64,000 nucleotides of DNA from Phycisphaerae bacterium (lineage in GTDB: Bacteria; Planctomycetota; Phycisphaerae; UBA1845): contig JAJDDY010000039.1 of NCBI GenBank assembly GCA_029260075.1, positions 1 through 64,000 on the forward strand. The letters are read 5' to 3'. Under the pieces are notes generated by a model. It was given only the letters and a program-made list of their open reading frames with translations, was not told the DNA's origin and made no database searches. This document shows, one piece after another, positions 43,733-52,852 of the stretch (position 1 is the first letter of the stretch; each line of letters starts with the position of its first letter). Made by a program: the position numbers and the translations under genes.

Positions 43733-45532
43733 GTGAAACCGATCATTGACCAGCTCGCCGATCGCGTCCGTGACGCCCTCGTTGCGATGGGCGTTGAGGG
43801 TGACCCGCTCATCAGAACGTCGCAAGATGCGAAGTTCGGAGACTACCAATCCAACTGCGCGATGGGCCTTGGAAAGAAACTGGGGCAATCGCCGCGCGAC
43901 GTGGCCGGTCGAGTGATCGAGCTGATCAACGTCGAGGGCATCTGCGAGACACCGGAAATCGCCGGGCCGGGGTTTATCAATTTTCGCCTCACCGCAGACT
44001 TTCTCGCCAAGAGTCTGCAGGCTATTCCGCGTGCGCAAGACGCCGACGATGACCGTGTAGGAATCGATCGTACGGCCAATCCGCAGAAGATCGCCGTCGA
44101 CCTGTCGAGCCCGAACCTGGCAAAGGAAATGCACGTCGGCCATCTGCGCAGCACGGTAATCGGAGACTGCATTAGCCGCGTGCTCGAATTCGAGGGGCAC
44201 GACGTTCTTCGCGAAAACCACGTCGGCGACTGGGGTACACAGTTCGGCATGCTTGTCGCGTACCTGCGGGCTACGCACGAGGAAATCATCGAGCACCCCG
44301 GTAACCTACGAATCAGCGACCTGGAATCGTTCTACGTTAAGGCAAAAGCCAAGTTCGACGCGGACGACGAATTCAAGCGTACGGCGCGCGAGACGGTGGT
44401 CGCATTGCAGCAAGGCGATTCCGTGACGCGGAGCATCTGGAGTGCATTTTGCGATGAGTCGCTCCGCCACTGCCACGCCATCTACGACCGACTCGGAGTC
44501 GAGCTCGTCGATCGTGGAGAAAGCTTCTACGCCGACCTGATGGAAGAAGTGGTGCAGCGGCTTGAGACGATGCAAGCAAAGCGCGACGACGGCTTGATCG
44601 CCATGAGCGACGGCGCACTCTGCCTGTTCATGGACGGGTTCAAGACGCGCGACGGCAACGCACTGCCCATGATCGTTCGCAAATCCGACGGCGGTTTCAA
44701 CTACGCCACGTCAGACCTAGCCACCATCATCCACCGCGTGGAGTCCGAGCGCGTCGACCGCATCATCTACATCGTGGGCATCACGCAAAAGCAACACTTC
44801 CAAATGCTCTTCGCCGCCGTCAAGCAACTCGGCTGGGCGGGTGAAGACGTTGATCTCAAACACCTTGGTTTCGGCAGCATGTTGTCGAAGACCGGCCGTC
44901 CGTTCAAGACACGCGAGGGCGGGACCGTCAAGCTCAAAGACCTTCTCGACCAAGCCGTCGCGCGGGCGCGGGAGGTGATCGACGGGATCGGCAAAGACGA
45001 GACGGAAGGCACGCGATCACTCGGTGCCGAACAAGCGGACGTCGTAGCCGAACGCATCGGGCTCGCCGCGGTAAAGTATTTCGACCTCTCTCACTCCCTG
45101 AGCACCGACTACAAATTCGACCTCGATGCGATGCTGGCGATGGAGGGCAATACCGCACCCTACATGATGTACGCCTATGCTCGCATTCGTTCGATCGGAC
45201 GCAAAGCCGGGGTGGACTTGTCCAACCTCCCCGACGATGCCGACATGCTGCTCGACCACCCGGCAGAAATTGCCCTGGCGACCACGCTTCTTCAATTCGC
45301 GGAAACGGTGGACGTCGTCGGACGCGAACTCAAGCCGAACTTCCTGACGGAATACCTCTACGAACTAGCCAAGACCTTCAGCCGTTTCTACGACCGCAAG
45401 CTGGGCGTGCGCGTGATCGACGCCTCGCCGGAATCCGTCCGAATTTCACGTCTGCGATTGTGCGATTTGACGGCGCGGGTGTTGCGCCTCGGGCTTTCAC
45501 TGCTCGGTATCGAAACCGTAGAGCATATGTGA
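43733..45532 (+). CDS. argS: Arginyl-tRNA synthetase
   Basis: This 599-residue class I synthetase charges tRNA-Arg. The N-terminal Add-1 domain (1-110) is followed by SSPNLAKEMHVGHLRSTVIG with the HIGH-type motif H134-x2-H137, then HVGDWGTQFGML, and a GSMLSKTGRPFKTREGG loop in place of KMSK as is usual for ArgRS. The anticodon-binding DALR domain ends CDLTARVLRLGLSLLGIE. The start is GTG. Length is normal. Two long frames on the other strand are shadows. Confidence 0.97.
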   Translation: MKPIIDQLADRVRDALVAMGVEGDPLIRTSQDAKFGDYQSNCAMGLGKKLGQSPRDVAGRVIELINVEGICETPEIAGPGFINFRLTADFLAKSLQAIPRAQDADDDRVGIDRTANPQKIAVDLSSPNLAKEMHVGHLRSTVIGDCISRVLEFEGHDVLRENHVGDWGTQFGMLVAYLRATHEEIIEHPGNLRISDLESFYVKAKAKFDADDEFKRTARETVVALQQGDSVTRSIWSAFCDESLRHCHAIYDRLGVELVDRGESFYADLMEEVVQRLETMQAKRDDGLIAMSDGALCLFMDGFKTRDGNALPMIVRKSDGGFNYATSDLATIIHRVESERVDRIIYIVGITQKQHFQMLFAAVKQLGWAGEDVDLKHLGFGSMLSKTGRPFKTREGGTVKLKDLLDQAVARAREVIDGIGKDETEGTRSLGAEQADVVAERIGLAAVKYFDLSHSLSTDYKFDLDAMLAMEGNTAPYMMYAYARIRSIGRKAGVDLSNLPDDADMLLDHPAEIALATTLLQFAETVDVVGRELKPNFLTEYLYELAKTFSRFYDRKLGVRVIDASPESVRISRLRLCDLTARVLRLGLSLLGIETVEHM

Positions 45533-45557
45533 TCGCGACCGATACTACGATCTGAAT

Positions 45558-45647
45558 AGGTGCGAGAAAGGATTCACGCACCAGCGATCTGCAGTGTTGC
45601 TGGGACGAGATTCCCACATTGCTGGGACGAGATTCCTATCTCGTCCC
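45558..45647. repeat. Family A palindrome cluster
   Basis: A GGTGCG-type unit in reverse orientation (45558-45585), a half unit GGGACGAGATTCC (45602-45614) and a perfect stem GGGACGAGAT/ATCTCGTCCC with TCCT loop (45624-45647). It lies between the convergent argS and secDF genes. Nothing else is seen in 45533-45854. Confidence 0.8.
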
Positions 45648-45854
45648 TCCGCTCAAGCAGGCGCGTCCGGGGCGCACCGCACGAGTAGCCTTGTCGGTTT
45701 GTCCACGGACAGCTCCACCGTCCATTCTGAAAACGCGGATACGAAAAAGAAGCGGGGTCGACGGATGTTTGACCCGTCCACCCCGCTCCATAAACCGACC
45801 GAGAGGCCGACGTCTTTCTATCTGTGCGACGTTCTACTCGTTCGGTGCGACGAG

Positions 45855-48800
45855 CTACACAGCAGCGGTTTGACCAACACGTGCGTGTGTTTTGTCACTA
45901 CGAATGCGAGCGAGCACCACAACGCACACCAAGGCAGCCAAACCAGCCACCACCGCACGACCCGTCGGATCGGGAACGGCGGCGAGCGCGATACCCACAC
46001 CACCGAAACCGGCGAGCAGTGTCACAACCGTATGAAGCAACTTGGGATTGTTCAGCAGCGGCGTCGCCACGGCGATCGAGCTATACGTTCCAACGAAGAC
46101 ACCGATCAGCAAGGCAAAGCTGAACCCATGCACGCCCTTTCCACCGGCGAAATACAGCACGGCTACAACGATCAGCGTGGTCAATGACGTCATCAGCGTT
46201 CGCGACAACGTCTGGTTGATGCTGCCGTTAATCACACGCGGGTTGATCGTGTCCGATCGCCCCTTGTTTTCCCTGATCCGGTCGAACACGACAATCGTAT
46301 CGTTGAGGCTATAACCAATGACCGTCAAGATCGCCGCGATCATGGGCAGGTCGATTCGGAACGCGTCCAACATGATCGCGCGTCCCAGGAAGTTGTTGGC
46401 CACGATTTGACTCAGCGCGACCAACCCCAGCGTAATCGAAACGTCGTGCGCCAACGCAACAATGGCTGCGAGACCGTACTCCTTGGTACCGAACCGAAGC
46501 CAGAGGTACGACACGATGGCGGCAAACGCCAGGACGATAGCGAACATGGCCTGATTCCGCGTTTGCTCAGCGATCGGTGCCGAGAACTGTATGACCTTGG
46601 AGAGAGACTTCTCCTGACCGAGGGCGGCCTGAACGAGCGCACGCTGAGGCTCGGCCAACGATTCCTCCCAACGAACCGAATCGTCGTCATAGTGCAACGA
46701 ATCGTCCGTGGCGACGACCGCAAACTTGCGATAACCCGAACGACCGTCGCGGAGCATGGTCGCAGCGCCAAGGGGAAGAATGGCTGATTCGCGCGTAGCG
46801 TATCGCTCGAATTCCGGCTGAAGACCTACCTCACGGGTACGGCGTTCGAGTTCCTCGACAGCGACCGGCTGTTCACCTTGATCAAGATCGACGACGATTG
46901 CAGCCCCGCCGCGGAAACGACGAACATCAAAGTTGGCGTCGCCGCCGATTACATCCGACAGGTACTGGTCGTTCGACTCCACAACAAAGAAAGGCTTCAT
47001 GGTCAGTTCGCTGTCGTTAACCATGCGATGACGGATCGACCTCTGTATGGAAAGATCGTCGCCGAGCGTCGCGACGATCGCCGATTGAATCAACGCCCTG
47101 TTGGTATCCACGGTTACGATTTCGTAGGACTTGGACTCCCCGCCGTCGATCTTGCGTCCACCGACGGCCTGCACGCGCGCGCCACGCAACCTGCTGGCCG
47201 ATACCCGCGTTTCCTTCGCCGCATCCACAACTGCTTGACGAAACGTTTTGAGCGTGAGCTGTTCCTTGCCCGGCTTGGAGTCAAAGACGGCCGCACCTTC
47301 GTCGGCGCGTGCGCCGTTACGAACGACGTGCGATTCAATAGTCGATTGCATTAGCGCCACGAGTTGAGCGGGGGCAAGATCAGCCGAAGTCAACCGGAAG
47401 TCGATCGACGAATCGCCCTCAACGGCCTGTGACTGCTCAAGCTGATCCGCAGCCTTGTCCAACCACGCTGCGGCCGAGGCGACGGACCGACCGTCTCCCG
47501 TGATCAACTCCGTCATTTCTTCATCCGTCATAGACACGTCAGGCTTGAGATCGATCTGCAGGCTGGTGCCACCAAGGAACTCGATGTCGAACATCGACTC
47601 AGTGCGTGCGCTGCTCATTCCGATGAACAGCGCCATTCCAACCACGGACGCCAGGATCGAAGCAGGCCAGCATATCCTGCGAAGGGCCATCCAATCGACC
47701 GATGGTTGACCGATCCAACGACGCATCGACAAGTCCTTTAGCCAACCCTTGGCGATCAGTGAGTTGAACGCCAGCCGAGTGACGAAGAGCGCCGTAAACA
47801 TACTCGTGGTGATACCGATACCAAGCGTGATGGCAAAGCCCTTGATTTCCTCACTGCCGACGAACCCCAAGATGACACAAGTGATAAGTGTCGTCAGATT
47901 GGCGTCAATAATGGTCGAAAAGGCTTTGTCATACCCGATGTTCAGCGCTCGCTTGAACACAACGCCCCGGTCGCGCTCCTCGCGAATGCGCTCAAGTATG
48001 AGCACGTTGGCGTCGACGGCCATACCGACGGTAAGAATCAATCCGGCGATTCCGGGCAGCGTAAACGTCGCTTGCAACAGCGCCATCGCCGAAAGAACAA
48101 GCAACAGGTTCATGATCAACGCCACGTTAGCCAATCCGCCCGCGACAATGCCGTAGTAGAACAAGACGAAGACCAGAACGGCGATCGTGCCATAGACTGC
48201 CGCACTGATTCCTTTCGTGCGGTTCACTTCCCCGAGGCTTGGACCGATCGTGTTTTCCATCAACGGCGTATCGCGAAGACGCGCTGGGAGCGATCCCGCT
48301 TCAAGGGAGCTGACCAGTTCCTGAACTTTTTCATCGGTGAACGACCCGCCGCTGATCTGTCCGCGCTCCGTAATACGACTCTGGATGGTGGCGAAAGACA
48401 TGGCGGAGTTGTCGAGCATAATGCACAACCAGCGATCGATGTTGTCGCCGGTAAGTTTTCCGAAGAGACGTCCGCCTCGCGGATCCAGCGTGAAACTGAC
48501 TACGCTGCGTCCGGAGAGCGGATCACGGTTCGGAAACGCCTTCCGAAGCGACCAGTCCGCCTTACCGGTTCCTTTGAGCAAGCCATACTCGCGGTCGATG
48601 TGCGCAAGAACGTAGTACCGCCCTACATACTCCTCGATGATGGGAAGGCTCGGACGCTCCTTCTGCGCCTCCCACTCTGCCATGGTTTTGGTGTTCGTAA
48701 AACCAAGAACATCCGAAACGGGGAACCAACCATAGCGGTCACCGGTCTGCGGACGGGCGCCATGTTCGGCCAGTTGCTTGGTGTACCGGCTGATTTCGTG

Positions 48801-49676
48801 CCGAAGCGCCGAGTCGTTCGGCGACTGAGTGAACGTCGGCGAGCCGGGGTCGCGGTTGGCAAGAATGCGGAATTCGAGCACGCCGGCTCCGCGAAGCCTT
48901 CGCTTCAGATCTTCCGGATCCTCGAGGTCGGCTTTGTTCTTCGCCCAGGCGTCGTGCGCCTCCACAACTGCGGTGATGCAACCCGGATTGCCATCCGCCG
49001 CAATGTCGTATTCGGGAAACGCCGCACGCAATGTCGCCAACTGCTCGTCGCGCTTGGGACCGACTGGTAACGACAGCACATCGGTCAAGCGACTCATTCG
49101 CATATTCGTTGCGAGCAGTGCGTTCATGGCCTCTTCGTAGGCTTTCGCGGTTCCGTCGCCTGCACCGGATTCTGAGGACGCTCGCTGAGCGTCGAACGCA
49201 GACGCCACGGCATCAATCAATGGACGACGACTCTCGATCCCGCGTACCAACCCGTCAAGAAGCGTCTGACGTTGGTCAGCACCGGAGTTCAACGCCGACT
49301 CAACGTCGAAACGCACGATGCTCGCGGCTTTGACGCGATCCTTCGCCGCATCGTATACCTCACGCCGAGCACGCGCTTCAGCCGGTGGCCTCGGCATGCG
49401 CACTTCGAGACGTGTATTGCCCACTGGACGCCACTCAAGATTCATCTGCCCATTGGGATCGACGCGATCCTTGAGGATGCGTATTACCTTCGCAGAAAGA
49501 CCGGACTTGTCTTCCGGTTCAAGACCAGTCGTGTCGATTTCGTACAACAGACTTGTTCCGCCGACGAGGTCAATTCCACCCTTTAGCTTTTCGCCGGGCG
49601 GGTAAAGGATCGCCATCGCCAAAGCGACCAGGACGATCACCATTACCCACTTAGTCATTCGGTTTGATTCGTTCAT
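45855..49676 (-). CDS. secDF: Fused SecD-SecF protein-export membrane protein
   Basis: This 1273-residue fusion carries SecD then SecF. SecD part: membrane segment 1 (about 7-27), GGIDLVGGTSLLYEID, a long periplasmic region, and membrane segments with VGMAVDANVLILERIREE. SecF part: GGTSLQIDL, a periplasmic region, and membrane segments including IGYSLNDTIVVFDRIRENKG and the final helices. SecDF uses proton flow to pull exported proteins out of SecYEG. Fusion is seen in several lineages. The ATG at 49676 is used; an ATG six codons later is possible. No yajC is visible beside it. Confidence 0.95.
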   Translation of the reverse strand: MNESNRMTKWVMVIVLVALAMAILYPPGEKLKGGIDLVGGTSLLYEIDTTGLEPEDKSGLSAKVIRILKDRVDPNGQMNLEWRPVGNTRLEVRMPRPPAEARARREVYDAAKDRVKAASIVRFDVESALNSGADQRQTLLDGLVRGIESRRPLIDAVASAFDAQRASSESGAGDGTAKAYEEAMNALLATNMRMSRLTDVLSLPVGPKRDEQLATLRAAFPEYDIAADGNPGCITAVVEAHDAWAKNKADLEDPEDLKRRLRGAGVLEFRILANRDPGSPTFTQSPNDSALRHEISRYTKQLAEHGARPQTGDRYGWFPVSDVLGFTNTKTMAEWEAQKERPSLPIIEEYVGRYYVLAHIDREYGLLKGTGKADWSLRKAFPNRDPLSGRSVVSFTLDPRGGRLFGKLTGDNIDRWLCIMLDNSAMSFATIQSRITERGQISGGSFTDEKVQELVSSLEAGSLPARLRDTPLMENTIGPSLGEVNRTKGISAAVYGTIAVLVFVLFYYGIVAGGLANVALIMNLLLVLSAMALLQATFTLPGIAGLILTVGMAVDANVLILERIREERDRGVVFKRALNIGYDKAFSTIIDANLTTLITCVILGFVGSEEIKGFAITLGIGITTSMFTALFVTRLAFNSLIAKGWLKDLSMRRWIGQPSVDWMALRRICWPASILASVVGMALFIGMSSARTESMFDIEFLGGTSLQIDLKPDVSMTDEEMTELITGDGRSVASAAAWLDKAADQLEQSQAVEGDSSIDFRLTSADLAPAQLVALMQSTIESHVVRNGARADEGAAVFDSKPGKEQLTLKTFRQAVVDAAKETRVSASRLRGARVQAVGGRKIDGGESKSYEIVTVDTNRALIQSAIVATLGDDLSIQRSIRHRMVNDSELTMKPFFVVESNDQYLSDVIGGDANFDVRRFRGGAAIVVDLDQGEQPVAVEELERRTREVGLQPEFERYATRESAILPLGAATMLRDGRSGYRKFAVVATDDSLHYDDDSVRWEESLAEPQRALVQAALGQEKSLSKVIQFSAPIAEQTRNQAMFAIVLAFAAIVSYLWLRFGTKEYGLAAIVALAHDVSITLGLVALSQIVANNFLGRAIMLDAFRIDLPMIAAILTVIGYSLNDTIVVFDRIRENKGRSDTINPRVINGSINQTLSRTLMTSLTTLIVVAVLYFAGGKGVHGFSFALLIGVFVGTYSSIAVATPLLNNPKLLHTVVTLLAGFGGVGIALAAVPDPTGRAVVAGLAALVCVVVLARIRSDKTHARVGQTAAV

Positions 49677-49833
49677 GATATCTTTTTGTGAACTCCAAGA
49701 AGAACAGCGCCGCCGCACCGGCCGCGCATTTGATCAGTTAGTCGATTTTGAGAAACGATTCGGATTCACGGTCGTAACCACGAGATGCACGCCGTCGTAA
49801 CGATGGCGCAGCGGGTCCACACAACGCGCGTAG

Positions 49834-50253
49834 TTAGGATGTAGCGGGCGGAGCGTGTGGTCGAACGGGCATCGCGGTCATCGCGAGCGACGTAGCCACG
49901 CACCGCCCATTGGAAATGTCTCGCTGATCATGCGAGAGGGAAAGAGGAGCCGTCGGTCGAAGCGACAAACGCCGTGCGAAACCAACCAGCACACTCCGCA
50001 TACACGATGCGAGACCGGATCGATGAACCGGTTCCACCATAACGACTGGCCCGGTGGCCGCAGTCGTGGATGGCTCGTCTTGTTGGTCGTCAGACGGGTC
50101 AACCGGCGTCTCACCCGGCTCGCCGCCGTCGTCGGGCGTGACCGGTGTATCGGCCACCGTAGGCTCGCTCTGTTCACCTTGAGCTACAACCTGGGCCCAC
50201 GACGCGCCCGCGATAGTGAAGCTCAGAATGACCGCCGCAAGGTTTCGATACAT
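49834..50253 (-). CDS. Hypothetical secreted protein, possibly decayed
   Basis: ATG 50253 opens a frame of 139 codons with a signal peptide (MYRNLAAVILSFTIAGASWA) and an acidic, proline-rich region (VTPDDGGEPGETPVDPSDDQ). After about residue 70 the sequence turns basic and patternless (RRLSLRPTAPLSLS), which suggests a frameshift or loss of the original C-terminus. It occupies the place where yajC often lies upstream of secD, but I see no YajC membrane motif. Confidence 0.4.
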   Translation of the reverse strand: MYRNLAAVILSFTIAGASWAQVVAQGEQSEPTVADTPVTPDDGGEPGETPVDPSDDQQDEPSTTAATGPVVMVEPVHRSGLASCMRSVLVGFARRLSLRPTAPLSLSHDQRDISNGRCVATSLAMTAMPVRPHAPPATS

Positions 50254-50374
50254 GGTGCAGATTATAGATGCGAACGTCCACTCAGCCAATGGGGCATGAT
50301 TCATAATGTAGCGCTCCGCCACTCTCCCCCTCACGACAGGTTGATCTGTGAGTTTTTTTCGGCCGACCGGACCC

Positions 50375-50396
50375 TCGGCGATCGGTTTTTCGCCGA
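50375..50396. promoter_or_regulatory. Hairpin next to a promoter
   Basis: TCGGCGA and TCGCCGA (50375-50381, 50390-50396) are perfect inverse arms around an eight-base T-rich loop. It ends just before the -35 box. It could be an operator or a terminator for the minus strand. Confidence 0.4.
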
Positions 50397-50398
50397 TC

Positions 50399-50428
50399 TT
50401 GACTCATCTACGATTTGCGTCCTATAAT
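50399..50428 (+). promoter_or_regulatory. Sigma70-like promoter
   Basis: TTGACT (50399-50404) and TATAAT (50423-50428) are separated by 18 bases, a near-consensus housekeeping promoter. It faces the gene at 50567. A second TATAAT at 50515-50520 has only a weak -35 match. Confidence 0.65.
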
Positions 50429-50566
50429 ATAGTCGATTCAGTCAAGATTTGGACGTCAAACAGGAATTGACTTCACAAAAGCAAGAAAATCGTGGCAATG
50501 CGGATTGGGACCGGTATAATGCGCGGTGTAAGCAATTTGTGCGGTTTTTGAATTGGTAAGGGAACC

Positions 50567-51148
50567 ATGGTAGAACGAGGTCAAACACAGCAACCAAGGC
50601 AGCGGGTGGACGAGCTACAGTTCTGCTTATACAACCGCGCAATTCATCCTGAGCTTTTCGATATCCAGTGTGTCCGAAGAATCGAGCAAGCGCGCTACTC
50701 GGCTGAAATCTGGGTCGTAGGGCTGACGCACGTCGTTACTGTACAGGCTGGCAATCAGGTACTCACCGAACTGATCACCGAAGATACCGACATTCTACCC
50801 AAGGCTGGCTTGGCTACGTCTTTCCGATTTCGCGGTGAGCGGGACCACGCCCAGTCATTCGGCGACGACATGAAGTACATCCTCTCGACGCAAGTCGAGC
50901 GTATGACGCCTCAGCTTTTCCCCGCAACGCACCGCGACTACGTCCACTACGCACAGAGTCGAGAGATTTTCGTCTCGTTCGACGATTGGGCGCATGACGG
51001 ACTTGCCCCGTTCACGTTCATCGACTTCGACGCCCGTGATCACGAGTTCCACGTTCACGCATTCCATGCGTTCCCGGAAGAACTCACGCTGCTCAAGACT
51101 CAAAGCATCATTGAAGTCGGTGAGCGGCGCATCCGCGCTGAGTGGTAG
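50567..51148 (+). CDS. Hypothetical protein, possibly DUF2617-like
   Basis: This 193-residue soluble protein has no signal or membrane segment. LQFCLYNRAIHPELFDIQ, then VRRIEQARYSAEIWVVGLTH and the central FRGERDHAQSF give an alternating beta pattern. The opening resembles planctomycete DUF2617 proteins as I recall them, but this is weak. GGGAA precedes the ATG closely. It is transcribed from the strong promoter at 50399-50428 or the nearer -10 box. Confidence 0.6.
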   Translation: MVERGQTQQPRQRVDELQFCLYNRAIHPELFDIQCVRRIEQARYSAEIWVVGLTHVVTVQAGNQVLTELITEDTDILPKAGLATSFRFRGERDHAQSFGDDMKYILSTQVERMTPQLFPATHRDYVHYAQSREIFVSFDDWAHDGLAPFTFIDFDARDHEFHVHAFHAFPEELTLLKTQSIIEVGERRIRAEW

Positions 51149-51477
51149 CGGTGGCCTGGCGCTAGATCTTCCCACAAGTCGTGGTGGGCAGAGATTTTTG
51201 CGGTTGCGGTGCGATCACTCATGTTGGAGCAACCATCAGCGAACGCACGAGCCTAGCGTAAGATTAGTTTTGAATCTGCGGGTTGTCGCCGTCCGCACTA
51301 CCGAGGCCAGGCGCGCCGGTCAGAGCCCGCCGCGCTAGCGGCGGCACCGGTCCGCGGGCTGGCGCCAACAGCTCTGATGCCGTCGCAAGCCCGTAGATTT
51401 GGCTGTGACGCACCACTGGGTTCTGAGCGTCTTTGAATCACATCATTCCTATCGCAACGGCTGGACCCTAAGCCATC
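51149..51477. repeat. Gap with family E-like element
   Basis: GGTCAGAGCCCGCCGCGCTA (from 51319) with GCTCTGATG near 51370 encloses GC-rich inverse stretches, matching the boundary words of family E. No riboswitch of the TPP class is visible before thiE. Confidence 0.4.
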
Positions 51478-52560
51478 ATGAACTCAATTCCCGATCGTCA
51501 GCGCGTCCTTCGCGTTCTGGACGCGAACCTCAACCGAGCGCGGGAAGCCCTGCGCGTTCTGGAGGAGTATGCACGACTCGTCATTGATGACAAGGGTCTG
51601 ACGAAGCACACCAAAGGCATTCGGCATGACCTGGTTGCCTGCGTTCCCGAAGCGCTGAACCGCCGGCTCACGGTTTCGCGCGATATCGTCGCGGACGTGG
51701 GCCGCACCGTGGGCACGCCGAGCGAGTATCACCGGTCCAACATATCCGATGTGACGACGGCGGCGGCGAAGCGGCTCGAAGAAGCGTTGCGGACTATTGA
51801 GGAATACGGCAAGACGATCGACCCGTCGTTCGCTCGCGGGATCGAGACGATCCGCTACTGCGTGTACGAATTGGAACAGCGAATCGATCGCCTTCAGCAT
51901 GCACAACAACGTTTCGGGGCGATCGGCCTCTACGTCATCATCACCGATCAGGTGTGCGTCAATGACTGGTTTCAGACGGCCACCGAGGCCTTGAAAGGCG
52001 GTGCGTCCTGCTTGCAGCTACGGGAAAAAAACCTTTCCGATCGTGAATTGCTCGATCGAGCCCGTCGCCTTCGAGCACTGTGCCACGAGCACGACGCCTT
52101 GTTCATCCTCAACGACCGAGCCGATCTCGCGGCGCTTGCGGAGGCAGACGGCGTGCACCTTGGTCAGGATGACATCTCCGTGTCGGGTGCTCGTCGACTC
52201 ATGCCGGATCGGTGCATCGTTGGTATCAGCACAAACACTAGAGAGCAAGTAGACCAAGCCCTTGAGCAGCGTCCCGACTATGTGGCCACTGGTCCGACCT
52301 ATGCGACGGCGCTTAAGCCGGACGCTCCAACCGCCGGGATTGATCTGCTGACCTATGCGCGCAGTCGCACGTCGACGCCCCTGGTGGCGATCGGCGGCAT
52401 TGATGCGGGCACCGCCGGGGTAATTCTTAACCAAGTCGTCTGTACGCTCTGCGTCTGCCGCGCGGTGGTGGCGGCACAAGACGCACGCGCCGCAACCGCC
52501 CTTCTCACCCGCGCGATAGACACCGCGCGACGGACAGCGAACGCATCCACCGCCGAGTAG
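51478..52560 (+). CDS. thiE: Thiamine-phosphate synthase with N-terminal extension
   Basis: This 360-residue protein has an N-terminal helical domain (about 1-140, VLRVLDANLNRAREALRVLE) of the type fused to ThiE in cyanobacteria and planctomycetes, then a ThiE TIM barrel (about 147-350). ThiE motifs include GASCLQLREKNLSDRELL, LNDRADLAALAEADGVHLGQ, VGISTNT and YVATGPTYAT. It joins the pyrimidine and thiazole halves of thiamine. The final glycine-rich phosphate loop reads VAIGGIDAG. No other thi gene is nearby. Confidence 0.92.
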   Translation: MNSIPDRQRVLRVLDANLNRAREALRVLEEYARLVIDDKGLTKHTKGIRHDLVACVPEALNRRLTVSRDIVADVGRTVGTPSEYHRSNISDVTTAAAKRLEEALRTIEEYGKTIDPSFARGIETIRYCVYELEQRIDRLQHAQQRFGAIGLYVIITDQVCVNDWFQTATEALKGGASCLQLREKNLSDRELLDRARRLRALCHEHDALFILNDRADLAALAEADGVHLGQDDISVSGARRLMPDRCIVGISTNTREQVDQALEQRPDYVATGPTYATALKPDAPTAGIDLLTYARSRTSTPLVAIGGIDAGTAGVILNQVVCTLCVCRAVVAAQDARAATALLTRAIDTARRTANASTAE

Positions 52561-52852
52561 GCACGCTGCTGAGTTCGAGGAGAGGACAGACACCTCGTTC
52601 CAGTATTCACCCGCCACGGCGCACACCGGCAGGACACCGGCGCCGAACATCCACTGTTACACCCGTCGCGACTCGCCGTCCGGGCGTCGCGTTCGGACAA
52701 CGGTACAAGCGATGCTGTTGCCTACACGTAACGCTACACGTACCCTGAGCGGTTAGTTGAAGACCGAGGACCGAAACTCCAACGTGGAAGCTCGAAGATT
52801 CGAAATTGAAAGTCGACGGGTGCGACTCTTCGCGGTAAGACAAGCGTAGACC

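Noticed and set aside
43622..44296. Long frame opposite argS (224 codons)
   Set aside because: It lies wholly opposite a near-certain argS and its translation has no family motif; codon bias of the sense gene explains it.
48072..49070. 332-codon frame opposite secDF
   Set aside because: Shadow of the SecD periplasmic domain with no recognisable motif.
51149..51477. TPP riboswitch before thiE
   Set aside because: I searched for the CTGAGA and ACCTGATC-type core and did not find it.
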